Shown here piece by piece: positions 17,163-26,413 of a stretch of 47,616 nucleotides of DNA. The position numbers were made by a program, and so were the translations under genes. Source of the stretch: Acinetobacter tianfuensis (GTDB lineage: Bacteria; Pseudomonadota; Gammaproteobacteria; Pseudomonadales; Moraxellaceae); assembly GCF_003611465.1 (NCBI RefSeq), contig NZ_RAXV01000031.1, positions 1-47,616 of the forward strand, given 5' to 3'. How positions within the stretch are numbered: the stretch's first letter is position 1; every line of letters begins with the position of its first letter. The notes under the pieces are model-generated. The model did no database searches, was not told the DNA's origin, and worked only from the letters and a program-made list of their open reading frames with translations.

Positions 17163-19274
17163 TTATAGTTCGCGTTCAACAAGCGTCAAAATATCGTAAG
17201 TTGCAACCAGCTCATTGCGCTGATTTTTCACTTTAATATCCCAGACCACCACACCATGCGGCTTTTGTTCAGGATCACGCTGTAATTTAGGTGTTTTTTG
17301 TTTGCAGGTCAGCTCAACTTGAATGGTGTCGCCAATTTTTACAGGCTCAACAAAACGGAGGTTGTCCATGCCATAATTTGCAATGACGGGGCCAGCAGCG
17401 GCATCTACGAATAAGCCGGCAGCAGCAGAAACAATGAAATAACCATGCGCAACGCGTTCACCGAATAAAGATTCAGCGGCTGAAATTTTGTCCATATGCG
17501 CATAAAAATGGTCACCGCTTAGACAGCCAAAGTTCACAATATCTGCTTCTGTAACAGTGCGTCTTGCGGTCAGCAGGCGTTCACCGATACGAAGTTCATC
17601 AAATGATTTTTTGAATGGATGCACACGGTCTTCATATACTTGGGCGCCTGCGGTCCAGCTGTGACTGACTTGAGTCATCACATTGGGTGAGCCTTGAACT
17701 GCGGTGCGCTGCATATAATGCTTTACAGCACGTAATCCGCCAAGCTCTTCGCCTCCGCCTGCACGGCCAGGCCCGCCATGTACCAGATAAGGGAGCGGTG
17801 AACCGTGACCTGTACTTTCTTTGGCGCTTTCGCTGTCTAAAATATGGACACGGCCATGCCAAGGTGTAATCTTAGTCAGTAAGCCTTCAATGTTTTCATC
17901 TAAATTGCGAACAATGGATGCAACCAAGCTGCCTTCGCCGCGGGCCACTAAATCTGCAAGTTCAGCTAAATTTGTATATGGCATTAGAGTCACGACAGGA
18001 CCAAAGGCTTCTACAGAATGAATATTTGCAGCATTTAAGGGGGTGTTGCAGCGTAAAACTGTTGGCGGATAAAACGCAGATTTTTCTAAATTTAAGGCTT
18101 GAATTTCAACATCTTTACGCAGGTGGCTTCCATAAATAATTTCAGCGTCTTGACTTAACAGCTCAACTTTAGCTGCCACATCGCGCTTTTGTTTCACACT
18201 TGCCAGAGCGCCCATCGTGACATTGTCTTGTTCGGGTGAGCCAACCGCTACTTTTTGTAATTTAGCGATTAAACGATCTTGTACGCTGTCTAAAAGTGCC
18301 GAAGGGACAAAAGCGCGGCGGATTGCTGTACATTTTTGTCCTGCTTTGGTGGTCATTTCACGGAAAATTTCACGAACAAAGAGATCAATGGTTTCATCAT
18401 TTGCTTGCTCAGTCAAAATTGCGCTGTTGACCGAGTCGGCTTCCATGCTAAAAGGAATAGAGTGTGCATTAAGGTGAGGATGGGCACGAAGCTGCTGGCC
18501 TGTTGCTGCTGAGCCTGTAAACGTTACCGTATCTTGAGCATTTAAATGATCAAATAAATCATAAGTTTGGCCGCAGATTAACTGTAATGAGCCTTCAGGC
18601 AGAAAGCCGCTTTCATGAATTGCCTTTACAACGGCGTGCGTGAGTTCTGCACCTTCAGTTGCTGGTTTCACAATACATGGCACGCCAGCCAAAAGTGTCG
18701 GTGCAATTTTTTCCAGCATGCCCCAAATTGGAAAGTTAAATGCGTTGATATGTACTGCAACACCCGCTTTAGGGGTCAAAATATGCTTTGCGCCAAAGTT
18801 GCCTTGTTTAGACAGCGGAATCCATGTGTCTTCAACCCAAGCTATTTCATCACAGAGCTCACGGCGAACTAAACTTGAATAGGCATATAAAGTGCCAATA
18901 CCGCCTTCAATATCAATCCAAGCATCTTTACGTGTGCATCCTGTTGCTTGCGCCAAGGCATAAAATTCTTCTTTACGCGCCATCAGGTACTGCGCTGCTT
19001 GTTTAAGGGCATTGGCGCGCTGGTGGAATGTCCATGCCGCGATCAATGCGCCTTTTTGCTTGGCATATTTAACAACGGCTTGTGTATCAATGCCATAGCT
19101 GCCGACTTGATAAATTGCATCGCCTGAGATTGCATGATAGACCGTGCGTAAATGTTGCTGAGCAACAAAGTGCTCACCATATACCAGCGAGCTTAAGGTT
19201 TTGAGTGCAGCAGCAGAAGTTGTTGAATCTGCAGCATGTTGTGCAGCTGAGTCGCTATTTTCTAGCTCGAGCAT
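17163..19274 (-). CDS. paaZ: Bifunctional oxepin-CoA hydrolase / semialdehyde dehydrogenase
   Basis: PaaZ opens the oxepin-CoA ring by hydrolysis and oxidises the resulting semialdehyde to 3-oxo-5,6-dehydrosuberyl-CoA. The N-terminal two thirds is an aldehyde dehydrogenase: TPKAGVAVHINAFNFPIWGMLEKIAPTLLAG, SMEADSVNSA with the catalytic-base glutamate, and KAGQKCTAIRRAF with the catalytic cysteine. The C-terminal part (about 555-700) is an R-hydratase (MaoC) domain with CLSGDHFYAHMD and VAHGYFIVSAAAGLFVDA. At 703 residues it is near full length for this fusion. AAAGGAG lies just upstream of the ATG. It is divergent from paaA, with operator-like repeats between. Confidence 0.96.
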   Translation of the reverse strand: MLELENSDSAAQHAADSTTSAAALKTLSSLVYGEHFVAQQHLRTVYHAISGDAIYQVGSYGIDTQAVVKYAKQKGALIAAWTFHQRANALKQAAQYLMARKEEFYALAQATGCTRKDAWIDIEGGIGTLYAYSSLVRRELCDEIAWVEDTWIPLSKQGNFGAKHILTPKAGVAVHINAFNFPIWGMLEKIAPTLLAGVPCIVKPATEGAELTHAVVKAIHESGFLPEGSLQLICGQTYDLFDHLNAQDTVTFTGSAATGQQLRAHPHLNAHSIPFSMEADSVNSAILTEQANDETIDLFVREIFREMTTKAGQKCTAIRRAFVPSALLDSVQDRLIAKLQKVAVGSPEQDNVTMGALASVKQKRDVAAKVELLSQDAEIIYGSHLRKDVEIQALNLEKSAFYPPTVLRCNTPLNAANIHSVEAFGPVVTLMPYTNLAELADLVARGEGSLVASIVRNLDENIEGLLTKITPWHGRVHILDSESAKESTGHGSPLPYLVHGGPGRAGGGEELGGLRAVKHYMQRTAVQGSPNVMTQVSHSWTAGAQVYEDRVHPFKKSFDELRIGERLLTARRTVTEADIVNFGCLSGDHFYAHMDKISAAESLFGERVAHGYFIVSAAAGLFVDAAAGPVIANYGMDNLRFVEPVKIGDTIQVELTCKQKTPKLQRDPEQKPHGVVVWDIKVKNQRNELVATYDILTLVEREL

Positions 19275-19290
19275 CGTAAAACTCCTTTTA

Positions 19291-19340
19291 TGATACGAAT
19301 TAAAATGTTTATTTATTTTGATGTTTCATAACTTGTATCT
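19291..19340. promoter_or_regulatory. Candidate PaaX site at the paaZ promoter (wider spacing)
   Basis: TGATAC (19291-19296) and GTATCT (19335-19340) lie in inverted orientation with 38 bp between them, 11 bp (about one helical turn) more than the 27-bp spacer at the two other sites. The right hexamer has one deviation from GTATCA. Confidence 0.45.
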
Positions 19341-19453
19341 AAAAAAGTAAAAAGTCAATCATAATTAGCTTTAAAAATAATCTTAAGAAAAGTAATAAAA
19401 ATATAAAATGATAATAAACAATTAGTTGTTCTAATTTGATGTTTTGATTTTAA

Positions 19454-19492
19454 TGATACTTAAAAATAAATATTGATTTTTTATTTGTATCG
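19454..19492. promoter_or_regulatory. Candidate PaaX operator at the paaA promoter
   Basis: TGATAC (19454-19459) and GTATCG (19487-19492) form an inverted repeat with a 27-bp spacer, overlapping a plausible promoter (TTGATT at 19444-19449, then 17 bp, then TAAATA). This matches what I recall of PaaX operators in other bacteria, inverted hexamers 27 bp apart. It begins 82 bases before the paaA ATG. Confidence 0.65.
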
Positions 19493-19535
19493 TTTTAGTT
19501 TAAGTGAATCAACACTTGGGATAAGTGAGGGAATC

Positions 19536-20474
19536 ATGGATCAGCAGCAAGTATTTGAACAAAAAATTGAAACGGATATTTCAATCGAGCCGAAGGATTG
19601 GATGCCAGACGCTTACCGTAAAACTTTAATTCGTCAGATTGGACAGCATGCGCATTCTGAAGTTGTAGGCATGCTGCCAGAAGGCAATTGGATTACACGT
19701 GCGCCATCTTTAAAGCGTAAAGCAGTGCTTTTGGCTAAAGTGCAGGATGAAGCAGGGCATGCGCTGTATTTATATAGTGCCGCAGAAACATTAGGCGCTG
19801 ACCGCGATGACATGATGGATAAGCTGATTGCAGGGCGCATGAAATATTCATCTATTTTTAATTATCCAACGTTGAGCTGGGCAGATGTCGCTGCTATTGG
19901 CTGGCTGGTGGATGGCGCTGCAATTGTCAATCAGGTTGCATTGTGCCGTACATCATATGGTCCATATGCACGCGCTATGGTCCGTATTTGCAAAGAAGAA
20001 AGCTTCCATCAGCGTCAAGGTTTTGAAGCCATGATGGCATTGGCGAATGGCACGCCAGAGCAAAAGCAATTAGCGCAGGATGCCGTCAATCGTTTTTGGT
20101 GGCCAGCATTGATGATGTTTGGTCCTAGTGATGATCATTCACCAAATAGCGCGCAAAGCATGGCATGGAAAATTAAATTATTCAGTAATGATGCTTTACG
20201 TCAAAAATTTGTCGATAACACTGTTGCTCAAGTTCATCAGCTTGGACTGACTGTTCCAGATGAACATTTACAGTTTAATGAAGAAACGGGCCGCTATGAT
20301 TTTGGTGAAGTGAATTGGGAAGAGTTTTTTGCTGTGATTGCAGGGAAAGGGCCTTGTAATCATGAGCGAATTGAAGCGCGCCGTAAAGCTTGGGAAGGCG
20401 GGAAATGGGTGCGTGATTCGGCGGCGGTTTATGCGCAGAAACAATCACAGCAAGCTGCTCAAAAAGTAGCATAA
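19536..20474 (+). CDS. paaA: 1,2-phenylacetyl-CoA epoxidase, catalytic subunit A
   Basis: PaaA is the di-iron oxygenase subunit that epoxidises the ring of phenylacetyl-CoA within the PaaABCE complex. It has 312 residues from ATG 19536, chosen for its GAGGG ribosome site and the usual N-terminus; the open frame reaches back to 19473. Iron-ligand candidates are Glu42 (HAHSEVVGM), Glu72 and His75 ([13 protein letters not shown]), and the later pair [11 protein letters not shown] (Glu154/155, His158). It heads a tightly packed operon through paaK. Confidence 0.96.
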   Translation: MDQQQVFEQKIETDISIEPKDWMPDAYRKTLIRQIGQHAHSEVVGMLPEGNWITRAPSLKRKAVLLAKVQDEAGHALYLYSAAETLGADRDDMMDKLIAGRMKYSSIFNYPTLSWADVAAIGWLVDGAAIVNQVALCRTSYGPYARAMVRICKEESFHQRQGFEAMMALANGTPEQKQLAQDAVNRFWWPALMMFGPSDDHSPNSAQSMAWKIKLFSNDALRQKFVDNTVAQVHQLGLTVPDEHLQFNEETGRYDFGEVNWEEFFAVIAGKGPCNHERIEARRKAWEGGKWVRDSAAVYAQKQSQQAAQKVA

Positions 20475-20496
20475 AACATTAGAGCATAAGGGAAAT

Positions 20497-20793
20497 ATGG
20501 TCATGAATCACAAGAATAACTGGTCATTGTATGAAGTATTTATACGCAGTAAACAAGGTCTAAGCCACCGTCATGTGGGCAGTTTGCGCGCTCCGGATGA
20601 TGAAATTGCTTTGCAAAATGCACGTGATGTCTATACCCGCCGCAATGAAGGAATCAGTATTTGGGTAGTAAAGTCTGAGTTAATCACCTCTTCTCAGCCT
20701 AATGAAAAAACGGAGTTTTTTGATCCGTCTTTAGATAAGGTTTACCGCCATCCGACTTTTTATCATATTCCAAATGGCATTGAGCACATGTAA
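20497..20793 (+). CDS. paaB: 1,2-phenylacetyl-CoA epoxidase, subunit B
   Basis: PaaB is a small structural subunit of the epoxidase complex. It is 98 residues long with the family-typical WSLYEVFIRSKQGLSHRHVGSLRAPDDEIALQNARDVYTRRNEG and WVVKSELI. Two starts are possible: ATG 20497 and ATG 20503, with AAGGG 4 and 10 bases upstream respectively; the second gives the usual MNHKNNW-like beginning. It lies 22 bases after paaA and 18 before paaC. Confidence 0.95.
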   Translation: MVMNHKNNWSLYEVFIRSKQGLSHRHVGSLRAPDDEIALQNARDVYTRRNEGISIWVVKSELITSSQPNEKTEFFDPSLDKVYRHPTFYHIPNGIEHM

Positions 20794-20811
20794 GGCAAGG
20801 AGCGGAATATT

Positions 20812-21567
20812 ATGAGCAATACAGCATTTACACAATTCCTATTACATGTGGCGGATAGCCAGCTGATTTTGTCGCATCGTTTGGCTGAGTGGTGCGGACA
20901 TGCGCCAGAACTCGAACTGGATATTGCTTTGGCTAATATTGGTTTGGATTTATTGGGACAGGCGCGTACAGCATTAAGTCTTGCTGGTGAAATTGAGGGT
21001 TTGGGGCGCAATGAAGATAAATTGGCGTATTTCCGTACAGAGCGTGAATATCGCAATTTATTGCTGTGTGAACAGCCGAATGGTGACTTTGCTCAAACGA
21101 TCGTGCGTCAGTGGCTGATGGATCATTATCACGCCTTACTTTTTGCAGCGCTCAGTAATAGCAGTTATGCACCATTATCTGCATTTGCAATCAAAAGTTT
21201 AAAAGAGGTGAAATACCATTTGCGTTTTTCAACTGCGTGGATGGAGCGTTTAAGTTTAGGAACAGCAGAAGCGCATGCAAAAACTCAAGCAGGATTGAAC
21301 CAGCTTTGGCGCTTTACTGAAGAACTCTATGTGCTTACTGCAGACGAACAGCTGCTGGTAGAAGCTGGTTTGATTCCGCAGCTCGATATTTTAAAAGCTA
21401 AATGGCTGGATACCGTTGAAGCTGAATTAAGCCGAATGCAATTGAACCTGCCTGAAGATGGCGCTTATCGCAGCGGTGCGAAACAAGGACTGCATACCGA
21501 ACATCTCGGTTTTATTTTGGCTGAGCTGCAATACATGCAGCGCGCTTATCCAAATATGACGTGGTAA
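20812..21567 (+). CDS. paaC: 1,2-phenylacetyl-CoA epoxidase, structural subunit C
   Basis: PaaC is the non-catalytic ferritin-like partner of PaaA and scaffolds the complex. It has 251 residues with HRLAEWCGHAPELELDIALANIGLDLLGQAR near the N-terminus and LKEVKYHLRFSTAWMERLSLGTAEAHAK in the middle, both characteristic. AAGGAG precedes the ATG. Its helices resemble PaaA but the full set of iron ligands is not retained, as is known for the family. Confidence 0.95.
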   Translation: MSNTAFTQFLLHVADSQLILSHRLAEWCGHAPELELDIALANIGLDLLGQARTALSLAGEIEGLGRNEDKLAYFRTEREYRNLLLCEQPNGDFAQTIVRQWLMDHYHALLFAALSNSSYAPLSAFAIKSLKEVKYHLRFSTAWMERLSLGTAEAHAKTQAGLNQLWRFTEELYVLTADEQLLVEAGLIPQLDILKAKWLDTVEAELSRMQLNLPEDGAYRSGAKQGLHTEHLGFILAELQYMQRAYPNMTW

Positions 21568-21595
21568 TTCAGCTGCATCACAGGGAGTGAGTTGT

Positions 21596-22096
21596 ATGAA
21601 TTTAATTCGGCAAGTAACCGATGAGTGCTGGGACGTTTTAGCGCGGATTTCTGATCCAGAAATTCCTGTTTTGTCTGTACTTGATTTGGGCATGATTCGC
21701 GGTGTAGAGCTGAATGCGCAAGACGAAATTGTTGTACGCCTCACACCGACATATAGCGGCTGCCCCGCCACGGATGTATTGACAGCGGAAATTACACAAG
21801 CCTTTCAGCATAAAGGTTTAGTGCCTGTCCAAGTCATGGTGGATTTATCTGAAGTATGGACCACGGACTGGATGAGTGAATCTGGAAAACAAAAGCTGCA
21901 GCAATATGGCATTGCGCCGCCCAAAGGCGAATCACACAGCTGCGGTACGCATGTCGCTCTGACAGATGGTATTGAATGCCCGCATTGCCGCAGTGCACAG
22001 ACCAAATTATTAAGCGAATTTAGTTCTACAGCATGTAAAGCCTTATACAAATGCCAAGACTGTTTAGAACCTTTTGACTATTTCAAATGTATTTAA
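21596..22096 (+). CDS. paaD: Phenylacetate degradation protein PaaD (Fe-S maturation, DUF59/MIP18)
   Basis: PaaD is thought to help iron-sulfur or di-iron assembly of the epoxidase system. The N-terminal MIP18/DUF59 domain shows DPEIPVLSVLDLGMIRGV and PTYSGCPATDVL, and a C-terminal zinc-ribbon-like part carries CGTHV, CPHC and CQDC. ATG 21596 is 8 bases after GGGAG; a GTG at 21587 overlaps that site, so the shorter 166-residue form is preferred. A short stem-loop follows before paaE. Confidence 0.94.
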   Translation: MNLIRQVTDECWDVLARISDPEIPVLSVLDLGMIRGVELNAQDEIVVRLTPTYSGCPATDVLTAEITQAFQHKGLVPVQVMVDLSEVWTTDWMSESGKQKLQQYGIAPPKGESHSCGTHVALTDGIECPHCRSAQTKLLSEFSSTACKALYKCQDCLEPFDYFKCI

Positions 22097-22098
22097 TG

Positions 22099-22122
22099 CC
22101 TTAGTCCTTTTGAGTACTAAGG
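22099..22122 (+). other. Intercistronic stem-loop between paaD and paaE
   Basis: CCTTAGT (22099-22105) pairs exactly with ACTAAGG (22116-22122) around a 10-base loop. There is no T-run, so it is more likely an RNA-processing or stability element than a terminator. Confidence 0.45.
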
Positions 22123-22162
22123 TCAAGCAGACATCGTCAAAAAAAGAAAGAAGGATTTTCAA

Positions 22163-23221
22163 ATGAGCCAATTTGTACCGTTAACAATTAAAACTATTCA
22201 GCCTCAAACTGACCAGGCAATCTGTATTTCATTTGATTTGGCGCCAGAACACGTTGATGTTTTTCAGTACCAGCCGGGACAGCATTTGACCATTCGTCAT
22301 TTGAGTGAGGGTGAAGAGCTGCGCCGCTGCTATTCAATTTGCAGTGATATCCAAGAGGATATGAGTATTGCGATCAAAAAAATTGATCAAGGCCAATTTT
22401 CAACATGGGCCAATGATCATTTGAAAGCTGGTGATGTGCTGGATGTGATGCCGCCGCAAGGCATATTTTTTCAAAAAGCGTCCAAATTAGGCGGGAAAAA
22501 TTATTTAGGTTTTGCTGCAGGCAGCGGCATTACACCAATTTTATCCATTGTTAAGTCAGTGCTGAATCGTCAGCCAGAGTCACGGTTTACGTTGGTCTAT
22601 GGCAACCGTTCGTGGAAACAAACCATGTTTGCTGAGCAAATTATGGATTTAAAAGACCGTTTTAAAGAGCGTTTACAGCTGATTAATATTTTCTCTCGTG
22701 AATTTAATGACAGTGAAATTTTTAATGGCCGTATTGATGCAGAAAAACTGCAGCAGCTTTTTCAAAGCCATTTAATAGATGTTCAGACAGATCATTGTTT
22801 TGCCTGCGGCCCAGAAGAAATGATGAATGCTGTAGAGACAGTATTGCCAGCTTTAGGAATTGAGCGGAGCAAAATTCATACAGAGCGCTTTAATACAGGA
22901 ACAGCGCCTAAAGCGACTGCGCAGCAAATTGAGCGCCGCAGCGAAGAGAAAGTCAGTATTGTTTTAGATGGCCGTGAGCTGATTGTTGAAGTTTCAAAAC
23001 AAGATGACAGTATTTTAGATGCAGCTTTGCGGGCGGGTGCGGATTTGCCTTATGCATGTAAAGGGGGTGTTTGCGCAACCTGTAAATGCAAGGTGCTCGA
23101 AGGGCAGGTTGAAATGGCAATTAACTATAGCCTGGAACCAGAAGAAATTGAAAAAGGCTATGTGTTGAGCTGTCAAGCGCGTCCGACTACTGACAATGTC
23201 CGCTTAAGTTTTGATGAGTAA
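22163..23221 (+). CDS. paaE: 1,2-phenylacetyl-CoA epoxidase, reductase subunit E
   Basis: PaaE passes electrons from NADPH through FAD and a [2Fe-2S] cluster to PaaA. The 352-residue chain has a ferredoxin-reductase-type FAD domain (YQPGQHLTI, RRCYSICS), a nucleotide-binding domain (GFAAGSGITPILSIVKS, LVYGNRSWKQTMF, CFACGPEEMM) and a C-terminal plant-type ferredoxin domain with ACKGGVCATCKCKV and a final LSCQARP cysteine. AGAAAGAAGGA gives a ribosome site. It stands 66 bases after paaD, the widest gap so far in the operon. Confidence 0.96.
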   Translation: MSQFVPLTIKTIQPQTDQAICISFDLAPEHVDVFQYQPGQHLTIRHLSEGEELRRCYSICSDIQEDMSIAIKKIDQGQFSTWANDHLKAGDVLDVMPPQGIFFQKASKLGGKNYLGFAAGSGITPILSIVKSVLNRQPESRFTLVYGNRSWKQTMFAEQIMDLKDRFKERLQLINIFSREFNDSEIFNGRIDAEKLQQLFQSHLIDVQTDHCFACGPEEMMNAVETVLPALGIERSKIHTERFNTGTAPKATAQQIERRSEEKVSIVLDGRELIVEVSKQDDSILDAALRAGADLPYACKGGVCATCKCKVLEGQVEMAINYSLEPEEIEKGYVLSCQARPTTDNVRLSFDE

Positions 23222-23282
23222 TTTTTAAATATAGCGCTGTCCTTTTAAAAACTCAGTCAATGACATAAAGAGGAAGTCAGAC

Positions 23283-24053
23283 ATGGAATATATAAAAAGC
23301 ACCTCTCCAAAAAACGGTGTAGTGCTGATTGAGCTGAATCGACCTGAAAAACGAAATGCTTTAAATAATGCGACTTTGCAAGCTTTAGCAGCATGTCTGC
23401 AGCAGCTGGATGCAGACCCTGCAATTAAAGCAGTTGTGATTACGGGTAATGAACAATGTTTTGCAGCTGGTGCGGACTTAAATGAACTGGCGCAGTTAGA
23501 TGTCATCCGTATTCAGCAAGATCGGCGGCCGCAGTTGTGGAAAAGCATAGATGAATTTTCTAAGCCTTTGATTATGGCTGTAAATGGTTATGCGCTTGGC
23601 GCTGGTTTTGAACTTGCCTTGCATGGCGATATTGTCCTTACAGGAGACAATGCGCAGTTTGCTTTACCTGAAATTGGTTTAGGCATGCTGCCGGGGGCAG
23701 GAGGAACACAGCGTTTAGCCCGTTTGGCTGGACAGCAGTTAACAATGCGTTGGGCGATGACCGGTGAAATGCTGGATGCGCCGGCAGCTGTTCAATATGG
23801 GCTCAGCAGTCAAATCTGTCCTGCCGCTTTAACAGTGCAATATGCAGTTGAGCTGGCTGAAAAAATTTCAAAACAAGCGCCGCTTGCAATTCGTGTGATT
23901 AAACAGTCACTGAAATCAATTCATGAAGTGACATTAAGTCAGGGGTTGAAGCTGGAACGTCAGCATTTTGTATGGCTGGCTGCAACTCAAGATCGTCAAG
24001 AAGGCATCAATGCCTTTTTAGAAAAAAGAAAACCAGAATTTAGAGGTGTGTAA
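23283..24053 (+). CDS. paaF: 2,3-dehydroadipyl-CoA hydratase
   Basis: PaaF is a crotonase-fold hydratase in the lower, beta-oxidation-like part of the pathway, hydrating 2,3-dehydroadipyl-CoA. Motifs are ELNRPEKRNALN, FAAGADLNEL (oxyanion hole), ALGAGFELALHGDIV, and the catalytic-region ALPEIGLGMLPGAGGTQRLARL with the second active-site glutamate. At 256 residues it is the normal length. AGAGGAAG precedes the ATG. Its TAA stop shares one base with the paaG ATG. Confidence 0.93.
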   Translation: MEYIKSTSPKNGVVLIELNRPEKRNALNNATLQALAACLQQLDADPAIKAVVITGNEQCFAAGADLNELAQLDVIRIQQDRRPQLWKSIDEFSKPLIMAVNGYALGAGFELALHGDIVLTGDNAQFALPEIGLGMLPGAGGTQRLARLAGQQLTMRWAMTGEMLDAPAAVQYGLSSQICPAALTVQYAVELAEKISKQAPLAIRVIKQSLKSIHEVTLSQGLKLERQHFVWLAATQDRQEGINAFLEKRKPEFRGV

Positions 24054-24844
24054 TGGATTACCAAACGGTTATTGTCGAAGAAAAAAATGCAGTGGGTTAT
24101 TTAACATTTAACCGTCCTAAACAGCTCAACAGTTTTAATGAAGTTATGCACAAAGAAGTGTCCGCTGTACTTAAAGCATGGGCTAAAGACAAAGCCATTC
24201 GTGCAGTGGTGATTTCTGCAGAAGGCCGCGGTTTTTGTGCAGGCCAAGATTTAAATGACCGTGTTGTAGACCCCAATGCAGATGCTCCTGATTTAGGTCT
24301 ATCTATTGAAAAATATTATAACCCGTTAATTAAAGTAATTACGGAAATGCCTAAACCTGTGATTTGCGCAGTCAATGGTGTGGCGGCAGGAGCAGGGGCT
24401 AATATTGCTTTGGCATGCGACATTGTGATTGCTGCCCAATCTGCATCATTTATTCAAGCATTTTGCCGTTTGGGTTTGGTGCCAGATTCTGGCGGCACAT
24501 GGTTTTTACCGCGCTTAGTTGGACGTGCGCAAGCGATGGGGCTGGCAATGCTGGGCGATAAAATTTCTGCAGAACGGGCTGCACAGCTCGGCATGATTTG
24601 GCAGGTCGCTGCAGATAATGCACTTAAAATTGAAGCTGAAAAAATGGCCGAGCATTTAGCCAAACAGCCGACCTATGGTTTATCTCTAATTAAAAAAGCA
24701 ATTCATGCCGCTGCTGGCAATAATCTGGATGATCAATTGATTTTGGAGCGTGATTTACAGCGGCTGGCAGGGCGTTCAAGTGATTATCGTGAAGGTGTGC
24801 AGGCCTTTATGCAAAAGCGCACTCCAGAATATAAAGGATGCTAA
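24053..24844 (+). CDS. paaG: 1,2-epoxyphenylacetyl-CoA isomerase
   Basis: PaaG converts the ring epoxide to oxepin-CoA and also acts later on a double-bond isomer. It is a crotonase-fold protein of 263 residues with LTFNRPKQLNSFN, RGFCAGQDLNDR, GVAAGAGANIALACDIVIAA and RLGLVPDSGGTWFLPRLVGRAQAMGLAMLGD. The GQDL and LVPDSGGTW segments, with Asp in place of the hydratase glutamate, distinguish it from PaaF. The start overlaps the paaF stop (TAATG), so translation is probably coupled. Confidence 0.94.
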   Translation: MDYQTVIVEEKNAVGYLTFNRPKQLNSFNEVMHKEVSAVLKAWAKDKAIRAVVISAEGRGFCAGQDLNDRVVDPNADAPDLGLSIEKYYNPLIKVITEMPKPVICAVNGVAAGAGANIALACDIVIAAQSASFIQAFCRLGLVPDSGGTWFLPRLVGRAQAMGLAMLGDKISAERAAQLGMIWQVAADNALKIEAEKMAEHLAKQPTYGLSLIKKAIHAAAGNNLDDQLILERDLQRLAGRSSDYREGVQAFMQKRTPEYKGC

Positions 24845-24847
24845 AAC

Positions 24848-26401
24848 ATGCAGCAGATCAATTTGCAGCAAGCAAAAATTGCTGTTATTGGTGCAGGAAC
24901 CATGGGAATGGGGATTGCTCAATTAGCGGCTATGCATGGACATATAACCTATGTGTTTGATGTCGATGCTTCTAGAACACGTCAGTCATTAACAGCACTT
25001 TCGGCTCAACTGACTAAACGGGTTCATGCAGGCAAAATGCCGCAGTCTCTATTTGAGATGATATTGCAAAATTTAATTGTGATTGAAGATATACAGCAAT
25101 TGTCAGAAGCGGATTTGGTGATTGAAGCGATTGTTGAAAAACAAGACGTCAAGCAGCAGTTATTTCGGCAGCTGGCAGAGATTTGCAGCGCTCAGACGAT
25201 TTTAGCTTCCAATACCTCTTCAATTTCAATTACTGCTATTGCTTCAGAAGTGCCGCATCCTGAGCGTGTTGTTGGATTGCATTTTTTTAATCCTGCACCA
25301 GTGATGAAGCTGGTCGAAATTATCCGAGGACTGAAAACCAGCGCTGCGGTTGCAGATGCGCTTATGGTTCTCATGGCAGGGTGGAAGAAAGTTCCAGTGA
25401 CTGCAAAATCAACCCCTGGTTTTATTGTGAACCGTGTTGCGCGTCCATACTATGCTGAAGCTTTTCGTGCACTGCAGGAAAATGTCACCACGCCAGAACA
25501 GCTTGATTTTATCATGCGCGAATGCGGTGGATTTGCGATGGGACCGTGTGAGTTAACCGATCTGATTGGGCAGGATGTAAACTTTTCAGTGACGCAAAGT
25601 GTTTACCGCGCATTTTTTGATGAACCGCGCTATCGTCCGTCATTGATTCAAAAAGAACTGGTGGATGCAGGATGTCTTGGCCGCAAGTCTCTGCAAGGCT
25701 TTTATGATTATAGCCAGACAGAGGTGCAGCCTAAATATGAGTTGCCAGTTTGCTACGCTAAATCATTGCATAAATTAAAACTGCTTGTACGCGGTACATG
25801 GCTGCATTCTGCCGCGCTGATTGAACAATTAAAACAATCGGGGCAAGTCGAGCTGAGTTTTGAGGGCGGTCATGATGAAATTTTGATAGGAGATGTTTCA
25901 TTACGCTTAACAGCTGGTCAGTCTGCTGTCATTGAGCATGCTCATGAGAAAGTCGTATTGATGGATTGGCATGCCAATTGGAAGAATGCGAAGGCGGTTG
26001 CTATAACGGCTTCACCTGCATGTGCGGAACAAGACTTACGCTGTGTTGAACAGTTTTTTGTTGCTTTAAATATGATACCTATTTGGACAGAAGATCATGC
26101 AGGTCTTTATGTTCTTCGAACCATCTCAATGCTGGTCAATGAAGCGTGTGAAGCTGTGCTGCATAATATTACATCTGAACAAGATATTGATTCAGCAATG
26201 AAATATGGCGTGAATTATCCGCAGGGTCCATTTGAGTGGGCGGATAAAATTGGATACAGCATAATTCTACAAAATCTTGAAAATATGTATCGTATTTATG
26301 GTGAGGAACGCTATAGACCTAGTATATATTTGAAGAAGAAAGCTGCGTTAGGACAGATGCAGAAAAGTCAGCTTATTTCGAATTTATGTGCTGCTGGCTA
26401 A
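24848..26401 (+). CDS. paaH: 3-hydroxyadipyl-CoA dehydrogenase
   Basis: PaaH oxidises 3-hydroxyadipyl-CoA to 3-oxoadipyl-CoA with NAD. The N-terminal Rossmann domain starts IAVIGAGTMGMGIAQLAAMHGH, and the 3-hydroxyacyl-CoA dehydrogenase signature follows (ASNTSSISITAIA, RVVGLHFFNPAPVMKLVEII, TPGFIVNRVARPYYAEAFRAL). A second helical C-terminal domain ends with YGVNYPQGPFEWADKIG. At 517 residues it is the long form with two C-terminal modules. AAAGGA precedes the ATG. No thioesterase paaI lies between it and paaJ. Confidence 0.94.
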   Translation: MQQINLQQAKIAVIGAGTMGMGIAQLAAMHGHITYVFDVDASRTRQSLTALSAQLTKRVHAGKMPQSLFEMILQNLIVIEDIQQLSEADLVIEAIVEKQDVKQQLFRQLAEICSAQTILASNTSSISITAIASEVPHPERVVGLHFFNPAPVMKLVEIIRGLKTSAAVADALMVLMAGWKKVPVTAKSTPGFIVNRVARPYYAEAFRALQENVTTPEQLDFIMRECGGFAMGPCELTDLIGQDVNFSVTQSVYRAFFDEPRYRPSLIQKELVDAGCLGRKSLQGFYDYSQTEVQPKYELPVCYAKSLHKLKLLVRGTWLHSAALIEQLKQSGQVELSFEGGHDEILIGDVSLRLTAGQSAVIEHAHEKVVLMDWHANWKNAKAVAITASPACAEQDLRCVEQFFVALNMIPIWTEDHAGLYVLRTISMLVNEACEAVLHNITSEQDIDSAMKYGVNYPQGPFEWADKIGYSIILQNLENMYRIYGEERYRPSIYLKKKAALGQMQKSQLISNLCAAG

Positions 26402-26413
26402 AAGGAAAACAAC

